Of a stretch of DNA of 64,000 bases, positions 1 to 13,900 are shown in pieces (position 1 is the stretch's first letter; every line of letters begins with the position of its first letter). The position numbers and the translations under genes were made by a program. Source of the DNA: Microcebus murinus (taxonomy: Eukaryota; Chordata; Mammalia; Primates; Cheirogaleidae); the NCBI RefSeq assembly GCF_040939455.1, contig NC_134120.1, forward strand, positions 15,986,501 through 16,050,500. Reading direction: 5' to 3'. A model generated the notes under the pieces. It saw nothing but the letters and a program-made list of their open reading frames with translations. It was not told the origin of the DNA and ran no database searches.

Positions 1-14
1 CACCTTATCAGACG

Positions 15-110
15 GTGACCTGACGCAGTTCACTTAGCTTCTCTAAGCCTCAGCTTCTGCATCTGCAAATTGGGGACAACAGTAACACTGAGGGGTGTCT
101 GGGAGGATGA
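15..110 (+). repeat. MIR
   Basis: TTCACTTAGCTTCTCTAAGC, then CTCAG and CATCTGCAAATTGGGGA, is the MIR core region, forward orientation. Confidence 0.75.
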
Positions 111-249
111 GCAACACCTTGTGTATGGCAACGACCTGGGAGCTCCAGATATGGTCCCTAAGGGCACAAAGTGCTGGAAAAACTTCCATTTACGTGGAAG
201 GTCACTATCTGCATGACAATTTTAAGCTAAAATTAACAACAGCAATGAG

Positions 250-440
250 CACATACAAGGTACCTACTCTGTGCCCAGTATGATTCTAAGTGCTTCCAAC
301 CACTGACCTCACCTCAACCTCACAACCTTATCATACAGGAAGCACCGTCATGCTACAGAAGAGCAAAGTCAAACACCGTAAGGCCAGTGACTAGTCCAAG
401 GTCAGACTGCAGGTAAGCAGAGGAGCCGAGACCTAAATTC
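250..440 (-). repeat. MIR
   Basis: ACTCTGTGCCCAGTATGATT, CTAAGTGCTT and a decayed CAAGGTCAGACTGC tail match MIR in reverse orientation. Confidence 0.75.
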
Positions 441-1929
441 CTCCCCAGGACGACACGCCCAGTCTCTGTAAACCTCACAGATTTGGCTACTGTTACTTTT
501 CAAAGTAAAAACCCCAACTCTTATGTTTTATTCTTTTGTTGCTGGATAAAAATTTTATCCGGACACTACCACATCCCTGATGGTCCCTTGGGGAACTAGT
601 CACTGGGACATCCGACAGATCATAAATATGGACCACTTAAGTACATTTTGAGAATAAATTACAAATTTGAGCCTTACTTTGGAAGGCATCTCAAGAAAAA
701 CTGAACATAGCTGACCATGAGACTCTTAAAATCTTGTAACCACCAGAAAAAGCCTTTTCTAATCTCTGCACTACCCCAATTCCAACTCACGTCCCAAAGG
801 AAGCAGGATGGGGGAGAGATTGCACATCTATTCATTTATGAAGTATGACTTAATTATATCTGCTTCAGGCCCCATCTGTAAAAGCTGTCAATGTGCGGTA
901 TAGATTCTACCCATCCACAGAAGACAACTTAGGGCACTTCAAAGCCACAGTGACGGTGACTAGCTTCAAAAAGAAACTAAAATAGAGTCAACATATGCAT
1001 AGGTACTGAAAAAACGTTTCTGATTCATTAGTACATACTGTATTTCTCTTTTTAGGCATCAATCTGTCAAAAAAAAAAAAAACATATCTTGGTGTGCAGC
1101 AGCCAAGAAATGTATCAAAGTCATTCTCATGCTATGCTGCAATTCAAGAAGTCAAGGGGACAGAAATACATTCATTCTAGTCAAGATCAGTCTTTATGTC
1201 TCTCCCTGCACAGGGGACTGAAGACAAAAGATGACACTTGGACAAAGGCACTGATGTGGCACCTTCTAAAATGACTTCTTGTGCAGCATGCACACGGTGT
1301 GAGAACAATTAGCAGCTTTGTGTAGGAGGACTCCTCTTTTATACCTTTGAAATTCAAGTAAGAATTTATAATAAAAAAGAATCATAAACTCCAGACTGAG
1401 TATTGCTCAAACAAGACCAAATTGTGCTCAACCACGGGCCTTCTTCAACCTCATCACGTGCGTATACGTAAATGTACACATTCTGGCTTAGAAGCAAAAG
1501 GTACACACGTTCAAGTGACTTGATTAGAAATACTATCTAGAAAGCAACTGTCATCAATTCAAGGTAATGGCTAAGTAGTCCTCAGGTTATAAATTGGTAT
1601 CACAGCTACAGTTGGCAATTTAACCATTTATTTAATTTGCTTTTTACTGAAAAAAATAGGCTATGCTGCAATTCAAGACGTCAAGGGGATAAAAATACAG
1701 GGAGACATTGTCCTATAAAATGTAATTTAGGAGCTTGTTCTATATCCAAGGTGAAATGGTATCCTAAGAAATGTTTAATTTGTTGTCATGTGCTTGTCGG
1801 AAGGGACCAGACAGAACAGTGTTTGATTACTTAGGGTGGTGCAAAAGAGAGCGAATAAACTCGCCCAGCCCACAAACCTTTTTTTCTTAAAGGTAAAATG
1901 GGGAGAGAAAAGGGAAAGGCAGATTTTTA

Positions 1930-2120
1930 AGGCAATGTTCTAAACACTTTATATGCATTATTTCATTCAATCACCCCAACAATACTGAGGCAGATACCAT
2001 TATTAGCCCGACTCTGAAGGTCAGAAAAGCGTGGTTTAGAAAAGTTAAGCAACTTGCTCAAGTCATTCAGTGAGTCAGGCGAATCACACAGTGAAAGATC
2101 CAGGTCTCAACCTCAGGCTT
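1930..2120 (-). repeat. MIR
   Basis: GTTCTAAACACTTTATATGC, ACCATTATTAGCCC and GTTAAGCAACTTGCTCAAG match MIR in reverse orientation. Confidence 0.8.
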
Positions 2121-3009
2121 GTCTTGCCTTTCAATAATGTCACTGCAAATTTAACTAAGATAACCACAGTCCCAGAAATAAGCAGAACATCAGGCATCCC
2201 CAGACCCCTGTCAATATCAACCACTGCAATTCAGGTTGCCTTAAAATACATAAAGAAAAAATAATTATCTTTCTTGCTTAAAGGGATATTTCCATAGTTT
2301 ACGGACTAAGATTGACATTCATGTAGACAGACCGGGCCAGCATAAATTATATTATCATAGATTGGTTTATTGTAAATGTAAGTGTGCTCGTTTACTGATT
2401 TAGGTGATTCTAATCATATTTAACACACAGGCATTATTTTTTCAATTGCTATATTCCTGGAGAAAGAGTTACTGATGAATAGATTAAGGCATCGTCAAAG
2501 CACAAGGAAAGAATAATAAACACTGCAAGGATTGTGTGCAGGAGGGAGCCCTTGGGAAGAGACCCAGAGACAAAGAAAAATCATGGAATGGGAAATAGTT
2601 AAGTGGAGGGTTGAAAGGATCATCTCCTAAATCTCTCCCCGTCAAATGTTCTGCACACAGATCCACACATGCTGAGAACAGGCGCAGGGGCTTGGATGCT
2701 CACTGGGGGTACCATTTTCTGGCTCTCAGAATCTAACACGACCTTTTTCTCATGACTCATTTTACATGCACATGTCTTCTCTTCCAGAAAAACCACAAGC
2801 GACCTCGGGGCAGGCAGAGTTTTAGGTATCTTTGTGTCTCCCACGCTGCTTAGCAACAGCACCAACACATAGTATGTTCTCAATAATCACTCAGTTTAAC
2901 TCCAGGATAAAATGACCCTTGCAGGGCAGCATCTGAATTCTTTGGCTCTCTCTTCTGTAAGCTGCCTCGCCCCTGCTGAAAATGGGGGATAGTAGGCGGA
3001 ATGACAGCT

Positions 3010-3420
3010 GGCAAAGGTATTGGGTCCTAACCCCTAGAACCTGTACATGTTACATGCAAAAGCCTTTGCAGATGTGACTAATTAAGGATCTTGAGATGGG
3101 GCACTGTCCTGCATTATCTGGGTGGGCTCTAAATGCAAACACAAGTGCCCTTACAAGAAAGATGCAGAGGGAGGTTTGGCACAGAAACCAGGGGAGGCAA
3201 CATGCCCACGGAGGCAGAGACTGGTGTAATGCAGCAGCCACAAGCCAAGGAAAGCTGGCAGCCACCAGAAACTTGAGGAAATAAGAGACAGATTCTTTCC
3301 TAGAGACCCGGGAGTTAGGCTCTGAGGACGCCCTGATTGCAGTCCAGTGGTACTGATTGTAAACTGGCCTCCGGGGCTATGAGCGGACAACTTTCTGTTG
3401 TTTAAGCCAAGTTTCCTGGC
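3010..3420 (+). repeat. Old LTR-like interspersed repeat
   Basis: GGGTCCTAACCCCTAGAACC, TTTGCAGATGTGACTAATTA and a TTCTGTTGTTTAAGCC end form a common mammalian repeat. Its exact family is not assigned. A relative lies inverted at 20.3-20.76 kb. Confidence 0.55.
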
Positions 3421-3871
3421 AGCCTTAGGAAACTCATACACAGGCAAAGACCAATCCCCAAAGCCTATTTTAGGAGGAAAAGAACTGGGAGGACAGATAC
3501 CTGCATCACCAGGTTGATCACCCTGATCAATCAGGAAGCTCATGCGAGACCGAGCTGCCTGGGACAGCCCCCTTCCTAACGATCAGTGTCATCAGGTTCC
3601 ACATAAACCTCTGTCCTGGGTACCACCAAAAATAAAAACGCTACTCATGGGTCAAACTCAAATTCTGGGAGAGATTAGGAGACTGTCTGAAAATTTGCCC
3701 CAGAATTATCTGACAACTATTGCATGGCTCCAGGCTGGTGGCACACACAATAAATACCCCCTATTCTGCCCAAATCCTTTTGGCCTGTGCTGCCACCCCA
3801 GGAGTAGCAGCGTTCTTCCTGAAAAAACAAAGACAACAAGCAAAATTGACATATCATCCCATTCACCAAAC

Positions 3872-6286
3872 CAAGGGTGGGGAACTGTTTCATGTTGGAA
3901 GGCTGCATTAATTCAGCTGTGATCAAATAAGACTACATTCAAGAAACTTCGATTAGATATACTTAAAAATGTATATTATTTTGTAAAAGTCTAACTACTA
4001 TGCACCGAATAATTTCAAAAAATGAAAACTATTTGTCAATTTTAAAGTTAACTAACCATTTAAAGACTTTGCTGTGTCTGCTTTCTGTTAAAAACCATTT
4101 GAATATTTGGTTGCAGCATGGAGGTCTGCAGTTTCAGCTGATCCTCAAGATGGGTGTCAGTCACTTGTGACCTTAAGGGCGTCTTGATTTGGGTCAGGTG
4201 GGAGAATGTATATTCTGAGCAATAAGTAGTTGAAAAGCAAGAAAGCATTTTGGGGCCATGTTGCCAAAGGCCTGGATATTCTATTGCATTTTTCAATATT
4301 TCAATTGGAACTTTCTTAGCAACAAACAATGACTTTAAAATATCCTCTCTACTGAGAGAGCTCAACTGATTCTATCTGTAGTTCTTTAGGTGCCTTGGTG
4401 ATATAAACTAGGTAAGGCTGAAATTGCTAATTTCAGTGTGATGTCATGATTCACAAAGTCAGTAAACTTTTCATTGTATTCTCCAATTAACAGGTCTATA
4501 ACAGCTGCTTATTCTTCAAATGGTTTGCATAGCATCCTGTTCATCAATGACCTTTGCTAACTGGGGAAAATGTTCATTCAAAATTTCCTTTTGAAGAGGT
4601 AGTGTTTTAAAAACAGATGGCTTTTTTCGAAATGCTTGCATTTTTTTTTTTGCCACATATCATATACTTATTTAATAGTTTTATCTTAGAAAGAAATATT
4701 CAAGTCATTTTAGTTTGACATGATATCACACAGAAATGCTGCATTCCTATAGAAATCTTCTTTCAATAATTCACATTGCTGATTCTGTTTTCATAAAATT
4801 TAACCATCTGTTCTCACAGAGATAAAATTTTGGCTAACACCTGTCCCTGTGATAGACAACCCAATTTGGAATAATACTGGCAAATCCACACTGAATACTT
4901 CATTGTTCAACTTTAGCATGTTAAGAAACTGACAATGCTGTGTTGCAGTTGCAGGAATATAGTTAACAATACAACTTGGTGCAAAGTGTCACTTAAAATA
5001 GAAGTTTTAGAACAGAGATGCTGCTGATACAAGATACAATGAAAGAGAGCATCTGGATCTGTTAATATATATTTTTTTCTGTACAATAAACCCTTCATGT
5101 TTTCCTGTCATAGAAGGTGCACTATCTGTACATACAATCACTAAATTTACCAAATTCATTCCAACTTCACAAAATTTATCTTGAAAGCTGTTGAAAATAT
5201 CTATTCCCTGTGTTCTGTTCATAAGTGTCCAGAGTTAATTTTTCATTGCAGTCTTCTATTATGACTCAAATGAAGTATAAAACCTGCCCCAAGTCCATAG
5301 TAACAGCTGATTCATCCAAAGCAACTCATTGATATATACTTTCCTTTTGAAGTATTGCATGAAGTTGTTCTGTTAAGCTGAAGGCTAATTTATGCTGCTG
5401 ATCAGTTATAGCTCTCCTTGAAAGAGGCAGTTGTTTGTACTTTGAAACATCAGGGTCTAAGCACCCTACAACTTCAACAATGCATTCTTCTCAATTGCTA
5501 CATCACTGAATAGCTTCCCTTTTTTCCCAAGTATATAAACTACTGTGTAAATTGCTTTAGTGGCATTATTTCCAGGTCTTAAAAAAGAATTGTCTTTGCT
5601 TTTGCTTTTCATCTTTTAATTTCTGCAATACAACCTTTTGTGTCTCTCCCTCTAATTTACTTGTGGTCCTTATGAGTGTTATGCTGATGAGCACTGAATT
5701 TCTTTAATGTTGATAATGCAGCACCGCAAATCATTTTATCTTTAGCAGAAGCAAGATGATATTGCAATTCCCAATCCTCATTAAAAAATCTGTTTTCTTC
5801 CTTCAGTGTTCTCTTGGTCTTCTTTGATGTGACAGAATTAAAAAAATACTGTTGAGCTTTGCAACTATTCACAAATTCCACTTTAAACAGAAACACAGTG
5901 CACCGTTTTCAAAAGCTAACAGACGGGCGTACTCGACCTCCATAAACTTTTGCCAACCAGCTTCATGCGGTAGTGGTGCTGGTCAGGTGGGGGAAGTCAG
6001 AACTAAATCAAGAGCCTGGCAGCTGTCAATTTAGCCCTTATGGCTTACTAATGTTGTAATTGTGCTGATCAATCCGGTAGGATCATGTCATTGAAACTTA
6101 CTTTATTCTTTGGTATTTTAAATACGTTCATTTAAAAAATAAAATCAAAACATAAAAGATGAACAAAAATGTATTAATAAAAAGACCTGTTCTGTAAAAT
6201 CTGGATTCGTCAAAAGGCTGCACTTAAGGACATAGAAGCCCACATGTGGCCCATGTGGCCTTAGGGCCTCAGGTTCCCCAATCCTA
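3872..6286 (-). mobile_element. Nearly full-length degraded hAT-Charlie DNA transposon (Charlie8-like)
   Basis: This 2415-bp element is flanked by a perfect 8-bp target duplication CACCAAAC (3864-3871 and 6287-6294). The terminal inverted repeats are left CAAGGGTGGGGAAC and right (reverse strand) TAGGATTGGGGAAC, both close to the hAT form CAGNGGTGGGGAAC. Inside are broken minus-strand transposase frames. The family name is inferred from similarity to the hAT-derived part of GTF2IRD2-like proteins. Confidence 0.85.
4060..5896 (-). pseudogene. Broken hAT transposase
   Basis: The frames read right to left. The fragment at 5896-5657 has a BED-finger-like start (NEDWELQYHLASAKDKMICG, then an H-x-H-x-x-H cluster). 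The fragment at 5222-5007 carries CTDSAPSMTGKHEGF, the hAT motif that contains the conserved catalytic Asp. The fragment at 4365-4060 carries TDTHLEDQLKLQTS and a terminal NPxIQ-like stretch typical of GTF2IRD2/Charlie-type C-termini. Stops and frameshifts separate the fragments, so no product is expected. Confidence 0.75.
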
Positions 6287-6408
6287 CACCAAACTACACT
6301 CCTTCAAGTCTGTTTGAAACAACTGTCCCCCCAACTCCGGAAAACCTGAAGGATTCTGAAGAGAATCTCTATTATCTGCCAGGAATTTCCTTTCAAAAAC
6401 CTCCCCTA

Positions 6409-6786
6409 GGCTGGGCGTGGTGGCTCATGCCTGTAATCCTAGCACTCTGGGAGGCCGAGGCAGGCGGATTGCTCAAGGTCAGGAGTTCGAAACTAGCCTG
6501 AGCGAGACCCCGTCTCTACTATAAATAGAAAGAAATTAATTGGCCAACTAATATATATATGTATATCTATATATATAAAATTAGCCGGGTATGGTGGCGC
6601 ATGCCTGTAGTCCCAGCTACTCGGGAGGCTGAGGCAGGAGGATCACTTGAGCCCAGGAGTTTGAGGTTGCTGTGAGCTAGGCTGACGCCACAGCACTCAC
6701 TCTAGCCTGGCAACAAAGTGAAACTCTGTCTCAAAAAACAAAAACAAACAAACAAAAAAACAAAACACAAAACAAACAACAACAAA
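6409..6786 (+). mobile_element. Strepsirrhine Alu dimer
   Basis: A full-length Alu starting GGCTGGGCGTGGTGGCTCAT and ending in a long CA/A-rich tail. The middle holds the lemur-type segment TTGGCCAACTAATATATA, expanded with AT repeats. It is flanked by a perfect 14-bp target duplication AAAAACCTCCCCTA (6395-6408, 6787-6800). Confidence 0.97.
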
Positions 6787-6994
6787 AAAAACCTCCCCTA
6801 CTTTTATTTGCCCATGCTCAGTGCCCAGGACAGCTGAGGGTCACTGTATACCTGCCACAATCACCTTTCTTCACAATACGGTACACCTGTGGTGCTCTAA
6901 CACCACACTGCTCTTAAATTGTGCTTTCTGAGGCTACGTGATCAACTGAGATGTTCTAAATATCAAAGTATTTAAATTTCATTTAGACCCCTTT

Positions 6995-7530
6995 TTTTTT
7001 TTAAGCTCACAGCAGCTTTGTGTGTAACTGCCAAAACTTAGAAGCCAGCTTTCCTTCAGTACGTGATGGTTAAATAAGGTGTGGTATGTCCAGGCAATGG
7101 AATATTATGCAGCACTGAAAAGAAATGAGCCATCAAGACATGAAAAGAAATGGAGGAAACTTAACTGCGTATTGCCAAGTGAAAGAAGCCAACCTGAAAA
7201 GGCTATACACAGCAAGTTTTCAACTATTTGACATTCTGGAAAAGGCAAAATTATGGAGACAGTAAAATGAAGGCTACCAAGGGTTGAGGGAGGAGGAAAA
7301 GACAGGTAGAACACAGGACTTTTAGGGCAGTGAAATTATTCCGTATGATACTATAATGGTGGATACATGTCCTCATACATTTGCCCAAACCCACAGGATG
7401 TACAACACCAAGAAGGATCCAAATGTAAACTATGAACTTGGGTGATGACACTGTATCAGTGTAGGTTCACCAGTTGTAACAAATCCACAACACAAGTGCA
7501 GATGGTGAAAAGAGGAGATATAATTTTGCT
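6995..7530 (+). repeat. L1M-type LINE 3' fragment
   Basis: GGCAATGGAATATTATGCAG, GAAAAGGCAAAATTATGGAG and GGTGGATACATGTCCTCATA occur in the order of old mammalian L1 3' regions. No ORF is intact. Confidence 0.75.
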
Positions 7531-9166
7531 GTGAATGAACCTAAAACTGCTCCAAAACAACAAAAAAAAGTCTATTTAAAAAACAATAAAAGAGACTCCA
7601 CTGGCCATCCAAATGAACTTGAAGGATTTGTTGTGGCTGCTGTGTTATACTGTTGTTGTTTTATACAGCCTGAATAATGGAAGCCATTAGTGAAATACAC
7701 AAATACACAATGTGAAAATCACTTCAACTGTTTTTACCTATGAGTTCAGAAAAATGAAAGGGGGGAAAAAAATCAACCTAGTCTGGGAGTTTAACCAAAT
7801 GTATAACAATGAGAATATCACAGAAAAACAAGTACTTGTGGCACAGACATCACATATTTGCAGCTGCTGATTTCTGAAAGAGCAATGGTTTCTGTTCATT
7901 TTCAGAGCTGCCACATTTTTATTTAGCCGCTTCCTAAGAAATCTCTGTGAACAGCTGCTTGGTTCAAAAAATAAGACATTGAATTTGGAGCCATTCATTT
8001 CAAGTGTTCCCCCACCCCACCCCACCCCAGATGCAACTTATTTCTAAAAAAAAAAAAAAGTGGGCACCAAAATTAGTTAACGCTGAACCAAATTCAATAG
8101 TCTTAATAAGAAATTCCACCATGGACTGTGAAAACTTTCCCATTTATCTTGGTTATCTAAATTGAGAAAATATTCTCAGAAAGTGATGGAAAGAGGATAT
8201 TCTTTGGTCTATTTTCGGAGAAAGAAGCAAGCAGAAAGGTTGGTGCACATTTGCACGGCCTTGTTTTGTTAACAGGTTTCCCAGGGGCTAACGTGCAAGG
8301 GTGGTATAAAGGGTAGAGCAAGATGGCTGTTCATGGCACTGATGACGAATGGTATGTGAAAAACCTCCTAGTATCAACATTCCCTTACTCTGAGTAAACA
8401 GGAGATCTTATAAAATAAACAACTTAGGAGAACCCATTATTATACATCAGAAAATATATTAGTCAAAGGTAATAAGATGCTTTGCAATGGCTAGGTTGTG
8501 TTAATTAAAACTTTAAATAAATAACAGCGTAAGTAAAAAACAGTTTATTATTACACGATCATAGAACACTGAGGTCTACTTGACTTTTGTTGTATACAAC
8601 CTAGGTTATTAAAATTACTGCACCTTTTAATGACATCAAAACACAAAATACTCTATATGCAACTGATGTCTTCTTGCTATTCCAAAAGGGAATTTATTAC
8701 CATTTTAAAAGGTAATTTGTTCTTTAAATTAAAAGCCAGCTACCCTTGTATACTAACTACATTGGCACTAGTTTTCCCAGGAACACAACCATTTCTCATC
8801 AGCTTCATAAAATAATTTTATTAAAAAACACGATCCAACAATTAATGAAGAGTTTAAGGATACAATTATCCCCTCACCTGAAAAAAACAAATCCACGCAT
8901 GGCACAGGTAATCACCAATCGATTTTGCTCTGGTTGAGTACAATTTTTCTTGTATTGGTTGAGAAGTTTCTCTGAATCACTAATCTTAACTTCCTGGATG
9001 CTACCAGTTGGATATGATAAAACCCAGGAAAATGATTTGAGAGAAAAATATTACTTTAGGTATATCCTAGCCCAAAGGTTAATATATTTTGGGCTCTCAG
9101 TAAGCTAAACTCATAAGAGAGCAAAAAAACTACCTGTTTGTCTATTTTTGTTGCCTTTCAGATAAA

Positions 9167-9504
<338 letters not shown>

Positions 9505-10354
9505 AGATAAATATTTTATAGATCAAAAGATGTTACCTTCCAGACTGAATTCCATTTAACAGGCATTCATTTATTAAGGACACTAAATGTAATCTAAGCA
9601 TCTAAAGAATATCAACATTAGGGAGTTTACATCCCATATATTATACTTATTTGTACTAAAAAGAAACATACAGTAAATGCATTCATTCAAGATTTTATGA
9701 GAATTTAATCACATGGCAAGCATTATAACTACTAGACCATAAGGGCATGAAAAAGCAAAACAAACCCTGGCCCCACAGGAGCTTGCAGAAAAGGATGTAC
9801 AAGGGTATATACACAGAACTACCTACAAATGCAAGACAGGGTATCATATCAGCCACGAGTAAGGCAGAAATCAAATACTATGGCAGAGTAGAGGAGTGAG
9901 AGCAGGGCCTGGGCAGGGGCAGCCCAGGGCGAGGCTGAGACGTGAGTCAGCAGGGTGAGAAGGCGGTGGGAAGGGGGTCCCCTTCCAGGCAGAGCCAGCA
10001 GAGAGTTCTGCCCAGGGGTCCAGGGGCATCTGGGCTCCACGCAGAGGGAGATGGGAAGCCACAGAGATTTCAGTGAGGACAGACACAGAGGTTCAAGAAA
10101 ATCACTCGGGGTCAGTTCTTCTGAGAAGACCTGGCAGCCACTTGGAACTGAGAAGGAACATATGGCTAAATTTTCTTTTATAGGCAAAGTCCCTCTTGTT
10201 TGCATACCTTGGAAAGTACCCAAATGCTGTGGGCTCAAGCTCTCACTCTGTCCTTCAGGGGTGTAGACTGAGTGTCTCCCATGGACCCCCGAGTTGTGTT
10301 CTTTCATGTTGGCTCTTCCCACTTGAGGACCACAGGTAACTAATTAATGGCCAG

Positions 10355-10478
10355 ACAGAAACAGGGTCTTGCTATGTCACCCAGGCTGGTCTTGCACTCC
10401 TGGGCTCAAGCGATCCTCCCACCTCGTCTTCCTGAGCAGCTGGGACTAAAGGAGGAGCACGCCACCACACCCAGCCAA
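10355..10478 (-). mobile_element. Free left Alu monomer (FLAM-like)
   Basis: ACAGGGTCTTGCTATGTCAC through CACCACACCCAGCC matches a single Alu left arm on the minus strand. No right arm or A-rich linker is present. Confidence 0.8.
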
Positions 10479-10960
10479 TTTCTAGCTGCTTAACTTGGCT
10501 ACCTCCAAGAGATAACTTGGGTTGCTTCTTTCAAAATAAGCAGAAGTGTTTGGGAGGTGTATGGCTGGAAGAAGAGGAGGGAAGGGTAAAATTAAATACG
10601 TTTTATCCTGGCCAGGGCCCGTTGCTGGCAAATGTTCACTGTATCCACAAAAATTGGGGCTCTTTCCTAAGCAAAGATTGCACCAGAGGCAACAGTCCAT
10701 TCATGTGAGCCAGCACGTGGGTACAAGAATTACTCTCAGGGCTCAGAAAATAGCCAGCTGACAAGGAATTTAGACAAACTGTATTAGTTCATTTAAAACT
10801 GAACCTATAGCTCTAGATTCATTGCACCACACTCTGATTTTAATATTAAAAAATCACTCGATTTTCGGTTCTCCCCCTCCCTAGGCACAGAGAAGACCAT
10901 ACTTTCCAGCCTCCCTGCAGTCTGGCAAAGCCACATTACCAGTGTGAGCTGAGGCACTCG

Positions 10961-10988
10961 GAGGGGAGGGGAGGGGAAGGGAAGGGGG
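10961..10988. repeat. GGGGA purine tract
   Basis: A run of GAGGGG/AAGGGG units with at least four G-tracts, a potential G-quadruplex on the plus strand. Confidence 0.8.
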
Positions 10989-13900
10989 GCTACAAAAAGC
11001 TCCCATGTAAACTTCTGGAGGCCCGGGTCTCTGCACCTGCGTCGATCCTAACACCTGCTGACCTACACTGGCATGGGGCTCAAGTGAGAACCAGATCTTC
11101 GGGTGTGGTAAGCTACTAAGACTTCAGGACATCCTAATATGTCTGATACCTTTTTCAATGACCATCACAGCAGTGGGTTTCTCAGTGGACAGCTGGAGGA
11201 AAAATCGGGTGCTAAATACCTCTGTGAGCAGAGGACGGGTCTCCATGGGACAGAAAGTTGTATGTCTCCGTGAACAAATTTCTTTTCATGAAAGAGAAAC
11301 TGACTAAAATTTTGGTCTACCTTCCAGCCATGACAATCCTTTGCTTCAGAGTCACATAGGCATAATACATTTTCTCACTCTAAACTGTAGGAAACATTGC
11401 AGGGATTCTTTTCTCACACATCATTTCTAATAATACCACTTCACATAAACACTATTTTCATATGCAACAAGATAAGGGATCACCTGTCTATTTTTAGATG
11501 CTCCACCAGTTCTGGGCCTGGCCGCTGTTTATATACGTCTGGAGTAATCTCCAGGCTTTCATGCCGGTCATTGTTTCACATTTGCCAAGAGCAGGATGTC
11601 GTCAGCAACAGCATCACGCAGATGACAGAAAGCATAATCCGTTTCATCTTGCATTTATGAAGTCCGGTCAAACAATGGGTTTGGATCTATTTTAGACTGT
11701 CCAATTCAAACAATGAACGTAGATCTATTTTTACAACAAATACTTTGCACCAGTAAGATTAGCAAAAGAAATCTGGTTGTTGTACTTCCCTACTGAACTT
11801 CCTGTTTACTAAACCATAGGATAAATGATTGGGGCATTAGTCATTTCTTTGTTTGTTTCTTTGTTCCTTCAATCAACAGATACTTATTTAGTGCCTGCTT
11901 TGGTGCCAAGAATGTGACAGACTCTGATCATCAAAAGCCTAGTGCCCATCTAGGAATTTACAATAATGGTATCAATTTGTAATAAAATACCTGTCTAATC
12001 ACTGAACAGTTGGTAGTCATGGATATTTTGTTTTAATCATGCGAACAGATGGCTATTAAACATGCCACTTTTGTTACCTGGGGACTTGATGGATAAGAAA
12101 TGAAGTTCCTGAAAGTCAATTCAATTAATTTGTATTAATGGTATATAATGCTGGGAGGGGGGGAGTAAGACCCTAATTCGTTAGTTTAAGGCAAAATTTG
12201 AGACTTGGAAACAGGTGTATAGATACTAACACTTAGCACATATAGATCTCAAAGGATTTTATAACTCTGGTAACCCTAAAATATGTGGAATCCACAGAAG
12301 ACATTCTCCTGCCTTGGGCACTAAAGACACTCAATAAATACTTGGTGGTGATGAGGTGTCAAGTGGAGGCTTCCTTCTCCTAATTACCAGAAGCTTCTCC
12401 TGGTTCAGTAGCTCTCATCAGCAGCAGCTACTGTAGCTGGAGGAATGGGCCTCTGAGCCTGTGTAGCTGACTCATCTTACACCCCGGGAAGCGTGCTCTC
12501 TGCAGGCTGCGTGCAAGACACACTTCTGTTTATAACCTTGTTTTGAAAGCACTTTCAAAAGCAGATTCTAGTAATAAACATATTAAGAAGTCAATAAACA
12601 GAATGCTTTGGCTCACTGCTTCTCAGCCGTTTTTTTCCCCCATCAAGTCAGGCGATATACCCCAAGGAAACGACCCAGCAGCACCCAGGGTTATCGGCCA
12701 TTCCTGAGGCAGGAAGCTGCTCTCCCTTCCCCCCACCCCCCAACAATCCCTCAGAGATGCAACCGAGAGTTAGGTTATTAGAGCAAAAAAGCTTGAATCT
12801 AAGCTAATTCATACACAAAGCATAAACATTTGTTAACATTAGCAGTTAGTTACCAAATTAACTTGTGAATAGGTTCACAACTGATCGAGCACTTTGGTCA
12901 CTACACCATGATAGATCATGTACTCATTCATTCTTAGAAATGATACGGTTAAATGAATGCCCAGATTAATGTAGTGGTACTACAGTAGAAATGTTTAAAT
13001 TCTCTGAATAAATTATCAAACACTTAAGCCGTACCCCTATATTTAAACTCATCCCTTTTCTCTCTGCATGTTTACATTTACGCCTCTGGGTCTGTGGTGC
13101 AAGAAAGTAAGTTACATCTTATACTGAGAACGTGGTATAACTGTAGTACCTTGTTAATCTCATACTTTATTTTCTAATTAGAGGGGACACAAACCATTAG
13201 TTATCTGAACCTCTTAGCTTTTTTGGAAGCAAGATTGTAATATTTATCCATACCACAGAGAAAGTAATACAGTGAATGTTCAAGATGTTAAATGTTCAAA
13301 ACACATTCTGACTAGCATCTCAATATTAAACAAGCAAACAATACCTCCGAAACCTCAATGGCACTATTACTTGGTCAGCATCTATCACAGGGTTTTGGAA
13401 ATAAAGTCAATAATCAAAACGTCTTTCTCTTTCATTTTGCAAATAGGAAACCAAAACTCTTAGTGGGCAACACATTCAGCTATAAAATCACTCCCCTTTT
13501 TCCCCATAGAGAATAAAAGTCTCTCATAAAACTACTACCAAATCATGTTAGAGACTACCTCACACTTGTTAAAAGTCTTACATAAATACTGTGTGGTATT
13601 TATTTCCACAGTTTATCCCTTTTACAATTTTATTTTACAACAAGAAATTTTTTAGTGGTTTTCTTAAACTAGGAGACTATTCAGTTATTCTTATTTCTCT
13701 TTGGTGCATACACAAAAACATACCACAATTAAAAATAAGGAAAAAAAACAGAATCTGGCTTTTCAGCAGATGTTTTCTCTCTCTTCATGGTTTGATGGAT
13801 ATATCTGGTACTCTCTTATTTATGATACCTCAAAATAAGAAGTAACATGAACCTTCTCCACAGCCTACTATTAAATTTTTTCTGAAAGTTAGTAGAGGAA

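Noticed and set aside
3151..3543. 130-codon minus ORF
   Set aside because: Falls largely in an old LTR-like repeat; no homology recognised.
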